Assembly (NCBI GenBank): GCA_019650355.1
Contig: BOWX01000002.1
Coordinates: 124,001-188,000 of the forward strand
Length of the DNA: 64,000 nucleotides
From: Fidelibacterota bacterium
GTDB lineage: Bacteria; Fidelibacterota; Marinisomatia; Marinisomatales; Marinisomataceae
Reading direction: 5' to 3'
Position numbers and translations under genes: made by a program. Each line of letters starts with the position of its first letter. The stretch's first letter is position 1. Shown piece by piece: positions 55,055 through 63,708 of the stretch. The notes under the pieces were generated by a model that worked only from the letters and a program-made list of their open reading frames with translations, made no database searches and was not told the origin of the DNA.

Positions 55055-57121
55055 TTACCTGAAGTTCTTTAACAAGACCATAACTTTAGGCTTAAAAAGA
55101 TAAAAACACATGAAAAGCACAATAAGATTTGAAACTGTATGTAAAATTTTAAATAAACCATTATCATATTCAAAAATTATCTTATTTGTTCCAGCTTTCA
55201 CTTCAACTGCTCTCAAAACACTGTTTGCTCTAAAAACCTCTACTTCAGAGTCATCAATATAGGCTTTCCATCTAGCAGGATAATAAATTTCACTTAGCAC
55301 TAATAGTCCTTTTTCATTTGCTTCATAATCAATAATGATTGTTTCCACGTCCCAATCAATATTAAGAATTTTACCAATTGTATATCTTGAATCATCTAGT
55401 TTATCTACTATCGCAGTTTTTGATGGATTAAATGCAGATGCATTCAAATAATTATACAAATTTTGATCTTCTTTAATCACATCTTTTACAAACCAAGCTC
55501 TTGGATTACTTTGATCTAAATTATAAATATAAACTTTCTTTCTTCCATTGACTGATTGAAAAACGGACTCTTTTTCTAGTATTAGTTTGGGATGAGAAAT
55601 TTCAACAGGGCTAATAAAATATTTTACATTTAAAAATTGTAATACTGGTATTGAAAGTAAGTTATTTGTGTTCTTTAGCAATTCAGAATAATGACCAAAT
55701 TTTGCTGGATGATATCCTCCAACTGATTCAATACCATGATATTTAAATTTTGGATCAGTAAACAAAGATCCTGCAGGGTAAATTCTATTTAAACCGAGGT
55801 TTTCTTTTAAAAAAATTATTGTTTCGTCCTCATTAAATACAGACTCAAAGCTTTCAATAGTTGTAATTTGATTTTGTTGGCCTGAATCTTGTCTTGGATT
55901 GATAATTCTACTATCAATCCTATATATATCAATCAAGGAAAGTATCAAAAATATATAAAAAATGGTCTGTGTCTGAATTTGAGGAAATTTATTCTTAATT
56001 ATTTCAAGAGTATCTTTTAAGCCATAAGCGCATAAGATATACATGCAAAAATTTGATACAATGAGAATCATGCTTGGAACTCTAAAGCTGCTAAAAAAAG
56101 GTAAATAATTATAGAAGAATTGGTAAAAGATTTCGAAATACTTTCCAAAAGATAATAGAATTGAAATTACTAATACCGTCCAAAAAAATAATCTCATGCT
56201 GTTTAACTTTCTACATGACAAAAAAGCAAATAATAGTACTGGCAATCCAACATAATTTGGGAAATCAGTAAAAGGCATAAAACCCGTATAAGTTGAACCT
56301 CCGAATCCAAAGAAATTAGGCATGAGGTATGTCAATAATTCCTTAGGGTGCATAGACCAATTTGTTGCATAAGCAAAACTACCCATATTGCTAGATCTAA
56401 TTGACATTTCACGGTAATCCAAGGATGGTAAGTAAATATGTGAAGCAATTAAGAATGCAATAATAATTCCTGAAAAGAATAAAGCAGCATATTTTTTATT
56501 TCTATTTTGATAAAAAGAATAAATGAAGAAAGATCCCAACAACATACAACTATAATAAGCTATTTGGACATGCGCTCTTTGTAATTGCAAGCCTAGAAAC
56601 AAAGCAAATAAAAGCATATTGAAAATTGATTGTTCATCTTTCAATCTTAAAAGCAATAATAATGTAATTGGAAAAAAAGCAGCTGTCATCATCTGACTTC
56701 CATGCCCATAAACAATCATCGTGATTAAAAAAGGATTTAACATCCAAAGCAATCCTGAAATAAATGCAATTTTCTTATTTTGAATAAGCTTTTGAACCAA
56801 ATAAAACATACTTACTGCAGAAAAAACTAGATGAATAAATTGAATATTTAAGTCTGAAACCCCTAGCAAATCTAAAAAGTAGCTTGGCAGATATAGTAGA
56901 TTAACATAAGTAAATGCTTCTAAGGTTGGCATTCCAGAAAAAATCCATGGTTGCCATTGTGGCCACTCTGATGAAGCTAATCTAATCTGATCAAGAATAT
57001 GATGTATGGCATAAGGATTAAAAGAGTCACCGGAGGCAAATGTATTTCCAAAGATTATAACATCATTAAAAAAGAATAAAACGAAAATAGAATAAATTAG
57101 AATTATGATAGAAAGATACAT
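55055..57121 (-). CDS. YfhO-family multispanning membrane protein
   Basis: A 688-residue protein with about thirteen membrane helices and a C-terminal extracytoplasmic domain. The tail segment (LSEIYYPARWKAYIDDSEVEVF, seen as YYPARWKAYID, and VEVKAGTNKIIFEY) is typical of YfhO/BcrA-like proteins, which belong to the GT-C glycosyltransferase fold and take sugars from lipid carriers. WxPWI..GMP-like QPWIFSGMPTLEA in the first loop is common to the family. The donor and acceptor are unknown. It lies beside a flippase and three glycosyltransferases, consistent with an envelope glycan role. Confidence 0.82.
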   Translation of the reverse strand: MYLSIIILIYSIFVLFFFNDVIIFGNTFASGDSFNPYAIHHILDQIRLASSEWPQWQPWIFSGMPTLEAFTYVNLLYLPSYFLDLLGVSDLNIQFIHLVFSAVSMFYLVQKLIQNKKIAFISGLLWMLNPFLITMIVYGHGSQMMTAAFFPITLLLLLRLKDEQSIFNMLLFALFLGLQLQRAHVQIAYYSCMLLGSFFIYSFYQNRNKKYAALFFSGIIIAFLIASHIYLPSLDYREMSIRSSNMGSFAYATNWSMHPKELLTYLMPNFFGFGGSTYTGFMPFTDFPNYVGLPVLLFAFLSCRKLNSMRLFFWTVLVISILLSFGKYFEIFYQFFYNYLPFFSSFRVPSMILIVSNFCMYILCAYGLKDTLEIIKNKFPQIQTQTIFYIFLILSLIDIYRIDSRIINPRQDSGQQNQITTIESFESVFNEDETIIFLKENLGLNRIYPAGSLFTDPKFKYHGIESVGGYHPAKFGHYSELLKNTNNLLSIPVLQFLNVKYFISPVEISHPKLILEKESVFQSVNGRKKVYIYNLDQSNPRAWFVKDVIKEDQNLYNYLNASAFNPSKTAIVDKLDDSRYTIGKILNIDWDVETIIIDYEANEKGLLVLSEIYYPARWKAYIDDSEVEVFRANSVLRAVEVKAGTNKIIFEYDNGLFKILHTVSNLIVLFMCFYLFKPKVMVLLKNFR

Positions 57122-57122
57122 T

Positions 57123-58634
57123 TTAAATCAATTTTGTTTTAAATGAGTTAATTAGTTCTTTATCCTCTTCATCAAAACCCATTAAAAAATAAATAAGGAA
57201 ATAAGTCAACAAAACCAATGCAAAATGAACTAGCAGGTAAACTATTAAACCTAATATATTATCTAAGCTAAATAGGTTTAAAAAAATATTTTTGGCATTA
57301 GAATAGATTAAAAATGTAATTATACCAGATATGATTGGCTTGATAAGCTTTATTGAAAACAAATTCAATTTCATTAAAACTATATTTTCAATAAATCTTA
57401 AGATACTCAGAATAAATAGAGCTATCGCCGTTGATAAAGCTGCGCCTACTATACCATATAAAGGGATTAAAATATAATTCAATGAAATATTCAAAATCAG
57501 GGCGATTGAAACATTAATTAAATTAATTGAAGTATTTCCACTCATAGAAAGTGTTGATGAACCTAAACCAAAAATTGTTTGAATGAAAATTCCAGTTAAT
57601 AGAATTTTTAACGCAAAAGCATTATCAAATTCTGAACCAAATAGCAATAACATTGGGCTTGCAAAAACAAATAAAAATATAAATACTGGCAAAGAAAACA
57701 TTAAAATATACTTTGAGGAAGATTGATAAGATTCTTTCATTCCTGAAATATTTTTATTGAAATAATGTTCTGAAAATATTGGTGCAAAAATTCCAGCAAA
57801 AGCAAATAAAATCATTCTAACTAATCCAGCTGTTCGATCTATAGGATGATACATTCCAACATCAATAGCGCTAGATAAAACTCCTAACATTACTATATCA
57901 ACCCAATGCATTATAATACCAATCGCTGAAACAAACATTAATGGTATAGAAAATCTTAAAATTTCTTCATCTACTTTAGAATTAATAATATTCTTAAGAC
58001 TAATTTGTGCAAAATTTCTCAAAAATTTTACGATGAAGATTAAACCAATAACAGCAGAAGTTACTGTTGGTATCAAAATAGATAGTTTTGTCCCGAGCAA
58101 GTAGTATGATGCTAAAAATCCAATCAAGAGCGTAAGAGGATTTACAATTTGATTTACAAAGATTTTATATTTTAAAATTTTAAATGCTTGGGTAGCAAAA
58201 GAAGATATTAGAGTTAAAACGGAAAAAGGAAGACTTATCGCAAATACTTTTATAACAGTTATTAAAAATTTTTCTTCGTTCAGCAGATTATTGACAATGA
58301 AATCAGCAGATAAAAATAAAATAATAGAAATTATGATACTAGATAATAGTCCAGCTTTTAAAGATGAATAAATAGAATTATTAACATTCTCTGAATTTTC
58401 GGTATCTCTACTTACAAATCTTAAAACACCGTTATCAAGTCCCATTAATGCAAATATTTCTGCAATTCTTGTAACAGCATTTCCTAAAGAATAAATACCT
58501 AACATCTGTGCGCCAAGAAATCTTGCCATTACTATTGAAAATATATATCTGAAAACTGAACCTAATGTCATTCCAGAGAATGAAATAAAAGCTTCACTTA
58601 GAATTGTTTTCTGATTGGATGGTTTGCTACTCAT
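57123..58634 (-). CDS. Wzx/MATE-type polysaccharide flippase
   Basis: A 503-residue protein with about fourteen membrane helices, of the MOP superfamily (polysaccharide transport/oligosaccharidyl-lipid flippase). Recognisable features are LSEAFISFSGMTLGSVFRY at the N-terminus, an R-rich loop SRDTENSENVN and GIFGPI-like GIFAPIFSEHYFNK in the middle. Such proteins flip undecaprenyl-linked glycans to the outer face. The substrate is unknown. MurJ is an alternative of the same superfamily but its charged-residue pattern is not obvious here. Neighbours are glycosyltransferases, overlapping by four bases. Confidence 0.86.
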   Translation of the reverse strand: MSSKPSNQKTILSEAFISFSGMTLGSVFRYIFSIVMARFLGAQMLGIYSLGNAVTRIAEIFALMGLDNGVLRFVSRDTENSENVNNSIYSSLKAGLLSSIIISIILFLSADFIVNNLLNEEKFLITVIKVFAISLPFSVLTLISSFATQAFKILKYKIFVNQIVNPLTLLIGFLASYYLLGTKLSILIPTVTSAVIGLIFIVKFLRNFAQISLKNIINSKVDEEILRFSIPLMFVSAIGIIMHWVDIVMLGVLSSAIDVGMYHPIDRTAGLVRMILFAFAGIFAPIFSEHYFNKNISGMKESYQSSSKYILMFSLPVFIFLFVFASPMLLLFGSEFDNAFALKILLTGIFIQTIFGLGSSTLSMSGNTSINLINVSIALILNISLNYILIPLYGIVGAALSTAIALFILSILRFIENIVLMKLNLFSIKLIKPIISGIITFLIYSNAKNIFLNLFSLDNILGLIVYLLVHFALVLLTYFLIYFLMGFDEEDKELINSFKTKLI

Positions 58635-59479
58635 TTATTTCTTAAATATAACCATCTTATAAATTGAAATGGTAAATGAAATAATATCCAATAAATAGAT
58701 ATAGAAATTAATTGGATTCCTGTCGCATGCTTCCAAAAGAGTTTAAATTGATTTTTTATCTTCATAAAATTTTTCTCTGAAGAATGTTCACCTAAAGACT
58801 GAGAAACATTATGAAGAATTACAGATTTTGGAGCATAAATTATATTTCTATTTAATTGACGAGCTTTTAATGATAAATCAACATCTTCACAGTACATATC
58901 AAATGTTTCGTCAAAAAAATTAAGTTTTTTTAAATCTTCAAATCTCAAGCACATACAACAACCAGTAGCATAATGTGTTTCATTTATGAATGAATATTTT
59001 GGTCCATCAAAATCTCTTATTCCAATATGATAAATTAAACCCCTCCATAAATCTACAACACCTCCAGCGTACCAAATTTTATTGATATTTGATGAGTATA
59101 ATATCTTTGGTGTTGAAATAATTGCTTTTTGATCTTTCACTAAAGGATTAATTAATTCGTCAATAAAATTTCTGCTAACAATTGTATCGTCGTTTAAAAG
59201 GATGATAAAATCATTATCTTCAACATTTATTTTCTTTAAACCTTCGTTATATCCTCTGCCAAATTTAAAGTTTTTACTATTTTTTATCGTTTGAACATTC
59301 GGAAAATTTTCAGAAATCATTTTTAATGAATCATCTGATGAATTATTGTCAATTACAGAAATGGTAAAATTTTTATGATCAACATTTTCAATTGATTCTA
59401 AACATCTTTTTAAAATTTTATTATTATTCCACGTTAAAATAACAATGTGAACTTTATAGGATTCTGAATTTTCAATCAT
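58631..59479 (-). CDS. Family 2 glycosyltransferase (GT-A fold, rhamnosyltransferase-like)
   Basis: A GT2 enzyme of about 282 residues that should extend a lipid-linked glycan. It begins MIENSESYKVHIVILTWNN, with the nucleotide-binding stretch ILTWNNNKILKRCLESIE and ISVIDNNSSDDSLKMI, the metal motif LLNDDTIV and the acceptor region MYCEDVDLSLKARQLN (ED-type catalytic pair). There is no membrane segment except a hydrophobic C-terminus (ISIYWILFHLPFQF), so it is probably peripheral. I use the ATG at 59479, which overlaps the upstream GT4 stop by eight bases; a TTG at 59500 would add seven residues. Confidence 0.86.
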   Translation of the reverse strand: MIENSESYKVHIVILTWNNNKILKRCLESIENVDHKNFTISVIDNNSSDDSLKMISENFPNVQTIKNSKNFKFGRGYNEGLKKINVEDNDFIILLNDDTIVSRNFIDELINPLVKDQKAIISTPKILYSSNINKIWYAGGVVDLWRGLIYHIGIRDFDGPKYSFINETHYATGCCMCLRFEDLKKLNFFDETFDMYCEDVDLSLKARQLNRNIIYAPKSVILHNVSQSLGEHSSEKNFMKIKNQFKLFWKHATGIQLISISIYWILFHLPFQFIRWLYLRNK

Positions 59480-60587
59480 AAAGCTGTAATGTTCTTTCAA
59501 ATTCTTCCCAAGAAAAATTCTTTTTATGGTTAGATATATTTTTTGTCATTATATCATACATATTATTATTAAAAAATGAATGAATTGATAAAGCAACTTC
59601 ATCTTCATTTGGATCTACAATATATCCAGTTTCTTTTTCAACAATATAATCTTTAAGCCCTCCTTTAGATGATACAATGGCAGGCAAATTAAAGTTCATA
59701 GAAAGTGATAGGATTCCACTTTGTGTTGCTTGCTTATATGGAAGAACGATTAAGTCTGAGCTAAGGAAATATTTGCTTAGATCTTCCTTGCTAACAAAGT
59801 TAGGATGAATTATAAATGAACTTTCAAGTCCATACTCTTTAATTTTATTCAAATAATTACTCAAATCAGTATACGGCTCACCAACTACAAAGACTTTCAA
59901 ATTTGGTATTTTTATTTTAAGGCGATTTACGGCATTAATTAATATATCTAAACCTTTATAAGGTCTAATGAGACCAAAAAATAGTATAGTTGGATCAGAT
60001 TTTAATCCAAGATTATTTTTAAATCTTTCTCGATCATCGATATTGTAATCAATTTCATATATTGGATGAAATGAATTAATTATTTTAGCTTCTAAATTAT
60101 ATCTTTTAATTCTTTTCATTTCATTTTGATTCATAACTACTAAATGAGTTCCTTCTTTGAGCATTTTTTTTAGAAAAAAGTTTTGAAATGGAAAATTTTG
60201 ATGAGATTTAGCATTATGAATTAAGAAGTAGACTTTTTTTGTATTTATTCTTTTAGCAATATATGAATACATGAAAGAAAAAAAAGGGTGCCAATAAGAA
60301 AAAATGACGATATCTGTATTTAATTCATTGATTTTCTTAATTGCTTTTCTCCAAGAAAAAATATTTAATGGATTTAAAATTCTTAACGATGAATTATTAT
60401 TTGATACATTGTTTTTATATTGGGACTTGCCTGGAAAAAAAATTTTAGGATATAATTTTTTGAAATTTAAAATGGTTACATCATGACTATTTTTTAATTG
60501 AGTAACTAAATGATGATTAAAATCTGAAATACCCCCTCTAAAAGGAGAATAAGGACCAATAGAAACAATTTTTAAATTATTATTCAA
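59472..60587 (-). CDS. Family 4 glycosyltransferase (GT-B fold)
   Basis: A 371-residue retaining GT-B enzyme. The N-terminal domain opens IVSIGPYSPFRGGISDFNH and the C-terminal domain shows ILFFGLIRPYKGLDILINAV, DLIVLPYKQATQSGILSLSMNFNLPAIVS and the E(x7)E-type segment around SGILSLS. The E of the usual EGFG is missing and replaced by ATQSGIL, as in other GT4 with an EX7E variant. Sugar and acceptor are unknown. It overlaps neighbouring genes on both sides (8 bases each). Confidence 0.86.
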   Translation of the reverse strand: MNNNLKIVSIGPYSPFRGGISDFNHHLVTQLKNSHDVTILNFKKLYPKIFFPGKSQYKNNVSNNNSSLRILNPLNIFSWRKAIKKINELNTDIVIFSYWHPFFSFMYSYIAKRINTKKVYFLIHNAKSHQNFPFQNFFLKKMLKEGTHLVVMNQNEMKRIKRYNLEAKIINSFHPIYEIDYNIDDRERFKNNLGLKSDPTILFFGLIRPYKGLDILINAVNRLKIKIPNLKVFVVGEPYTDLSNYLNKIKEYGLESSFIIHPNFVSKEDLSKYFLSSDLIVLPYKQATQSGILSLSMNFNLPAIVSSKGGLKDYIVEKETGYIVDPNEDEVALSIHSFFNNNMYDIMTKNISNHKKNFSWEEFERTLQLYD

Positions 60588-61503
60588 TTACTTCTTTAAT
60601 GAAATTTTTTGTTTTGTGATTTTTATTTACAATTATTTCACCAATTAATCCAAAGGTAAATAATTGCACACCAGTAATTATTAACAAGCTCCCAAAAATT
60701 ATCATAGCTATGTGCTGTTGAAAAGAGTGGAGCAAAACATACTTACAATAAAGAACATATATCTCTGCTATTAACCCAAATAATATTGATAAAAATCCAA
60801 CCATTCCAAAAAAATGCAAGGGTCTGTCCATATACTTTCCAAGAAATAAGATTGTCATAAAATCAAAAAAACCATGTTTATATCTTTCAGCTCCATATTT
60901 TGATTTCCCAAATTTTCGCTCTCTATGATTTACAGGTATTTCCTTTACATTAAACCCTTTTTGATGAGCTAATAAAGGAATATATCTATGTCTACCTCCA
61001 TAAAGATTTAAAGACTTTGCCACTTCTTTTTTTAAGACCTTAATTCCGGAGTTTGAATCTTTAATTTTTAATCCACTAAAAAGTTTTATAAAAAAATTAA
61101 ATATTTTTGATGCAATTTTTTTCTCTAAAGGATCTAATCTATCTTTCTTCCATCCTACAATTACGTCATCTTCATTTAATTCACGAACAAGATTGATAAG
61201 TTCTTTTGGATCATCTTGAAGATCACCATCTAATGTAGCTATTAATTCATTTGAAGCAATATCAATGCCGGATTGAAGTGCTACAGACTTTCCATAGTTT
61301 CTATAAAGGTTAATGAGCTTCCATGTAGAATGATTTGCGATTTCATTTTCAATCACTTTTTGGGACATATCAGACGAACCATCATTAATAAAAATAATTT
61401 CAATTGATTGATTATTCTCAAAACTGTTTTTCAACTCTTCAAATAATGCCTGAAGAGATTCTTCCTCATTATATATTGGTATAAGTATAGATAAGCTTTT
61501 CAT
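60580..61503 (-). CDS. Polyisoprenyl-phosphate glycosyltransferase (DPM1/GtrB-like GT2)
   Basis: A 307-residue GT2 with a GT-A domain and two C-terminal membrane helices (about 235-257 and 270-292). SILIPIYNEEESL, FINDGSSDMS, LDGDLQDDPKELI and DSNSGIKVLKK are the typical motifs of enzymes that load a sugar onto undecaprenyl or dolichyl phosphate. HRYIPLLAHQKGFNVKEIPVNHRERKFGKSKYG (seen as HRYIPLLAHQKG and HRERKFGKSKYG) is characteristic. Such lipid-linked sugars serve GT-C enzymes like the YfhO protein nearby, a plausible but unproved pairing. It is coupled to the lipoprotein gene upstream. Confidence 0.88.
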   Translation of the reverse strand: MKSLSILIPIYNEEESLQALFEELKNSFENNQSIEIIFINDGSSDMSQKVIENEIANHSTWKLINLYRNYGKSVALQSGIDIASNELIATLDGDLQDDPKELINLVRELNEDDVIVGWKKDRLDPLEKKIASKIFNFFIKLFSGLKIKDSNSGIKVLKKEVAKSLNLYGGRHRYIPLLAHQKGFNVKEIPVNHRERKFGKSKYGAERYKHGFFDFMTILFLGKYMDRPLHFFGMVGFLSILFGLIAEIYVLYCKYVLLHSFQQHIAMIIFGSLLIITGVQLFTFGLIGEIIVNKNHKTKNFIKEVIE

Positions 61504-62063
61504 TATTCAAAATTTCTTCTATTAAATTTTAATGTATAGTTCTGTTTATCATTATTAAGTAAAAATACAATCTCGTTCAGATAATTACTACCATCAATTG
61601 AAATCAACTTAGTTGTAATGACGTATGAATTTCTCAATTGAATATCGACATTATTTAAAGCTTCAGTATCTCCCCAAAGAATGCTTTTGTAGAAATTTGA
61701 ATTCAATTGATTTGATAAAGGAAAAAATCTATTAAACTCCTCTTGGGAGATTTCAACTTTTTTGCGGACATTTAAATATCTAATTGAATCATTATTTACT
61801 TCAATCATATACTGTCTTCTTCCCAAAAAATCTTTGAAAACGATAATTGAATTATTTCCAGAAGATTCAAAAATAAATGGTGAAGAAAAATTTGATTTTC
61901 CTTTGCCTTGCAGTACACCGCTACCAATAACTCTATTAAAATTTTTTTCTAATTCTTCAATTTTAATATTTTCAGAATCTATTACTTGAATGTTATTATT
62001 GGTGGAGCATGAAGCAAAAATAACTGCAAATACGACAATTATAAGTTTTTTATTGAGATTCAT
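61503..62063 (-). CDS. LolB-like (DUF4292-type) outer-membrane lipoprotein
   Basis: About 186 residues with a signal peptide and lipobox (VFAVIFASC), so it is lipid-anchored. The rest is beta-rich, with GSGVLQGKGKSNFSSPFIFE, FKDFLGRRQYMIEVNND and a C-terminal strand pattern that resembles the LolB/DUF4292 half-barrel. LolB receives lipoproteins from LolA; DUF4292 proteins in Bacteroidetes relatives often sit next to a TPR lipoprotein, as here. I start at the ATG at 62063, since an upstream ATG at 62102 would add thirteen charged residues before the signal. The family match is by pattern only. Confidence 0.62.
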   Translation of the reverse strand: MNLNKKLIIVVFAVIFASCSTNNNIQVIDSENIKIEELEKNFNRVIGSGVLQGKGKSNFSSPFIFESSGNNSIIVFKDFLGRRQYMIEVNNDSIRYLNVRKKVEISQEEFNRFFPLSNQLNSNFYKSILWGDTEALNNVDIQLRNSYVITTKLISIDGSNYLNEIVFLLNNDKQNYTLKFNRRNFE

Positions 62064-63660
62064 ATGAAGAAATCTTTGTTTGTAGCTGTTCGTTATCTTC
62101 ATCTAACAACAATGCTTTGTTATAAAAAATAAGTGCTTCATCTATTTCTTCTACACTTATTAATACATCTCCATAGTGCTCAAGAATTACCGCGCTTGAA
62201 TCATCATATATTAATGCTTGAGCAATAAAATCTTTCGCTTTTTCAAATTCAGATAATTTGTAATAAATCCATCCAATTGTATCTAAGTAAGCTGATACAT
62301 CTGGGCTTATTTGTATAGCTTTTTCAGCGAGAGTCAAAGCATATTCTAAATCTTCATCTCTTTCAACTAGGCTATAAGCAAAATTATTATACGCTTGTGC
62401 ATCTCTGTCATTCAAAGCAATTAATTTTGTGTACAACTCGTCAGATTTATCCCATTTTTCAATTTGATCATATGTCATTGCTAAGCCATGCATGGCTGCT
62501 ACAGATTTTTGATCAATTAATAATGACTTACTGTAGAATTGTTCTGCTTCATTAAAATTTCTTGCTGAATAATTTGCTAATCCCAAAAAATAATTTACTT
62601 CAAAGTCGTTCGGAAATATTGATACCGCTATATTAAGTTCATCAATTGCCTCAGAGAAATTTTGTAAACTTATTAATGCAATAGATGAATTAATATATCC
62701 TTCTTTATCATTCGGATAATAAGAAGTATGCTTCTTTGATACTTCTAATGCTAAGTCATTTCTACCAATATCTCTGTATACTAATGACAAGTAATACAAA
62801 GCAAACCTGTCATTATCCTTTTTTGATAAAGATTTTTGCAAAAATTCTTCTGCAGAATCTAATTTTCCAATTCTTAGATATTCTAGTGCTATTTGATTAT
62901 ATAGATTATTATAAAATGGGTTTGCTTTAATAGAATCTAGATTTAATAGCTCAAGCAACTCTTCAATATTTCCACCATCATTTGATTCAAGATAACCTCT
63001 CATATATTCTGAATTAGAAGGATCTGCTAAAAGGAGTTTTTTAAATATCTTTGATAAGTCTCTATGATTTGAATTATATGCTAATTCTGCTGCGACCTCC
63101 AAAGCCAAAATTAAGTCATTATTCTTGTTATAGGCTTCTTGATAGTAAAGCAATGCTCCATCAATATCATTTAACTCAGCTTTTAAATCTCCAATGATAA
63201 ACAGCACATCAGCATTATTAGGATCACTTTCAATTATTTGATTAAAAATCAACAAAGAAGATTCATAATCATTTAAGGCAATAAACTTTTTTCCTAATGA
63301 AATCTTATAATCTAATGCATTTTCATCCATTGCAATTGCCTGATTGGCAAATACAATACTTTTTTCAAACTTTTGCAACATCCAGTATGCTTCGGACATA
63401 TTAAATAAGACCTCTGCAGAATTTGAACCAGCATCAATAGCGTCCTGAAACTCTAAAATTGCTCTTGCATAATCACCCTGTTCAAAAAACATCATTCCGT
63501 CCATGAAAAATTGAACACCACCGAAAGGATCAATTGACTCTATAGTTTTTTCTTCTTTTTTAGTTTCTTCAGTGTATGATTTGGGTAATTCTAAAGATGT
63601 TGAAGCGCAATTTGCTAAAAAAATTGTGGAAATTGTAATTATTAAGTATTTCATTTTCAT
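62050..63660 (-). CDS. TPR-repeat lipoprotein
   Basis: A 536-residue protein with signal peptide and lipobox (STIFLANC), so it is an envelope lipoprotein. From about residue 45 to the end it is a tandem of roughly thirteen TPR units, each with the usual W/L-G-Y-A-F-A-P spacing (for example DYARAILEFQDAIDAG and KSIVFANQAIAMDENALDY). TPR solenoids bind peptides or assemble complexes, such as BamD-like or secretion-associated proteins; the role here is unknown. The LolB-like gene overlaps its 3' end by 14 bases. Confidence 0.82.
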   Translation of the reverse strand: MKMKYLIITISTIFLANCASTSLELPKSYTEETKKEEKTIESIDPFGGVQFFMDGMMFFEQGDYARAILEFQDAIDAGSNSAEVLFNMSEAYWMLQKFEKSIVFANQAIAMDENALDYKISLGKKFIALNDYESSLLIFNQIIESDPNNADVLFIIGDLKAELNDIDGALLYYQEAYNKNNDLILALEVAAELAYNSNHRDLSKIFKKLLLADPSNSEYMRGYLESNDGGNIEELLELLNLDSIKANPFYNNLYNQIALEYLRIGKLDSAEEFLQKSLSKKDNDRFALYYLSLVYRDIGRNDLALEVSKKHTSYYPNDKEGYINSSIALISLQNFSEAIDELNIAVSIFPNDFEVNYFLGLANYSARNFNEAEQFYSKSLLIDQKSVAAMHGLAMTYDQIEKWDKSDELYTKLIALNDRDAQAYNNFAYSLVERDEDLEYALTLAEKAIQISPDVSAYLDTIGWIYYKLSEFEKAKDFIAQALIYDDSSAVILEHYGDVLISVEEIDEALIFYNKALLLDEDNEQLQTKISSYESQ

Positions 63661-63708
63661 AACTATGCAAATTACATCCGAGATTGGATATTTACAATTC
63701 TATGAAAA

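Noticed and set aside
62050-63660. DNA-level tandem repeat in the TPR gene
   Set aside because: The periodicity is in the protein (34-residue units); the bases of successive units are too divergent to be a nucleotide repeat array.
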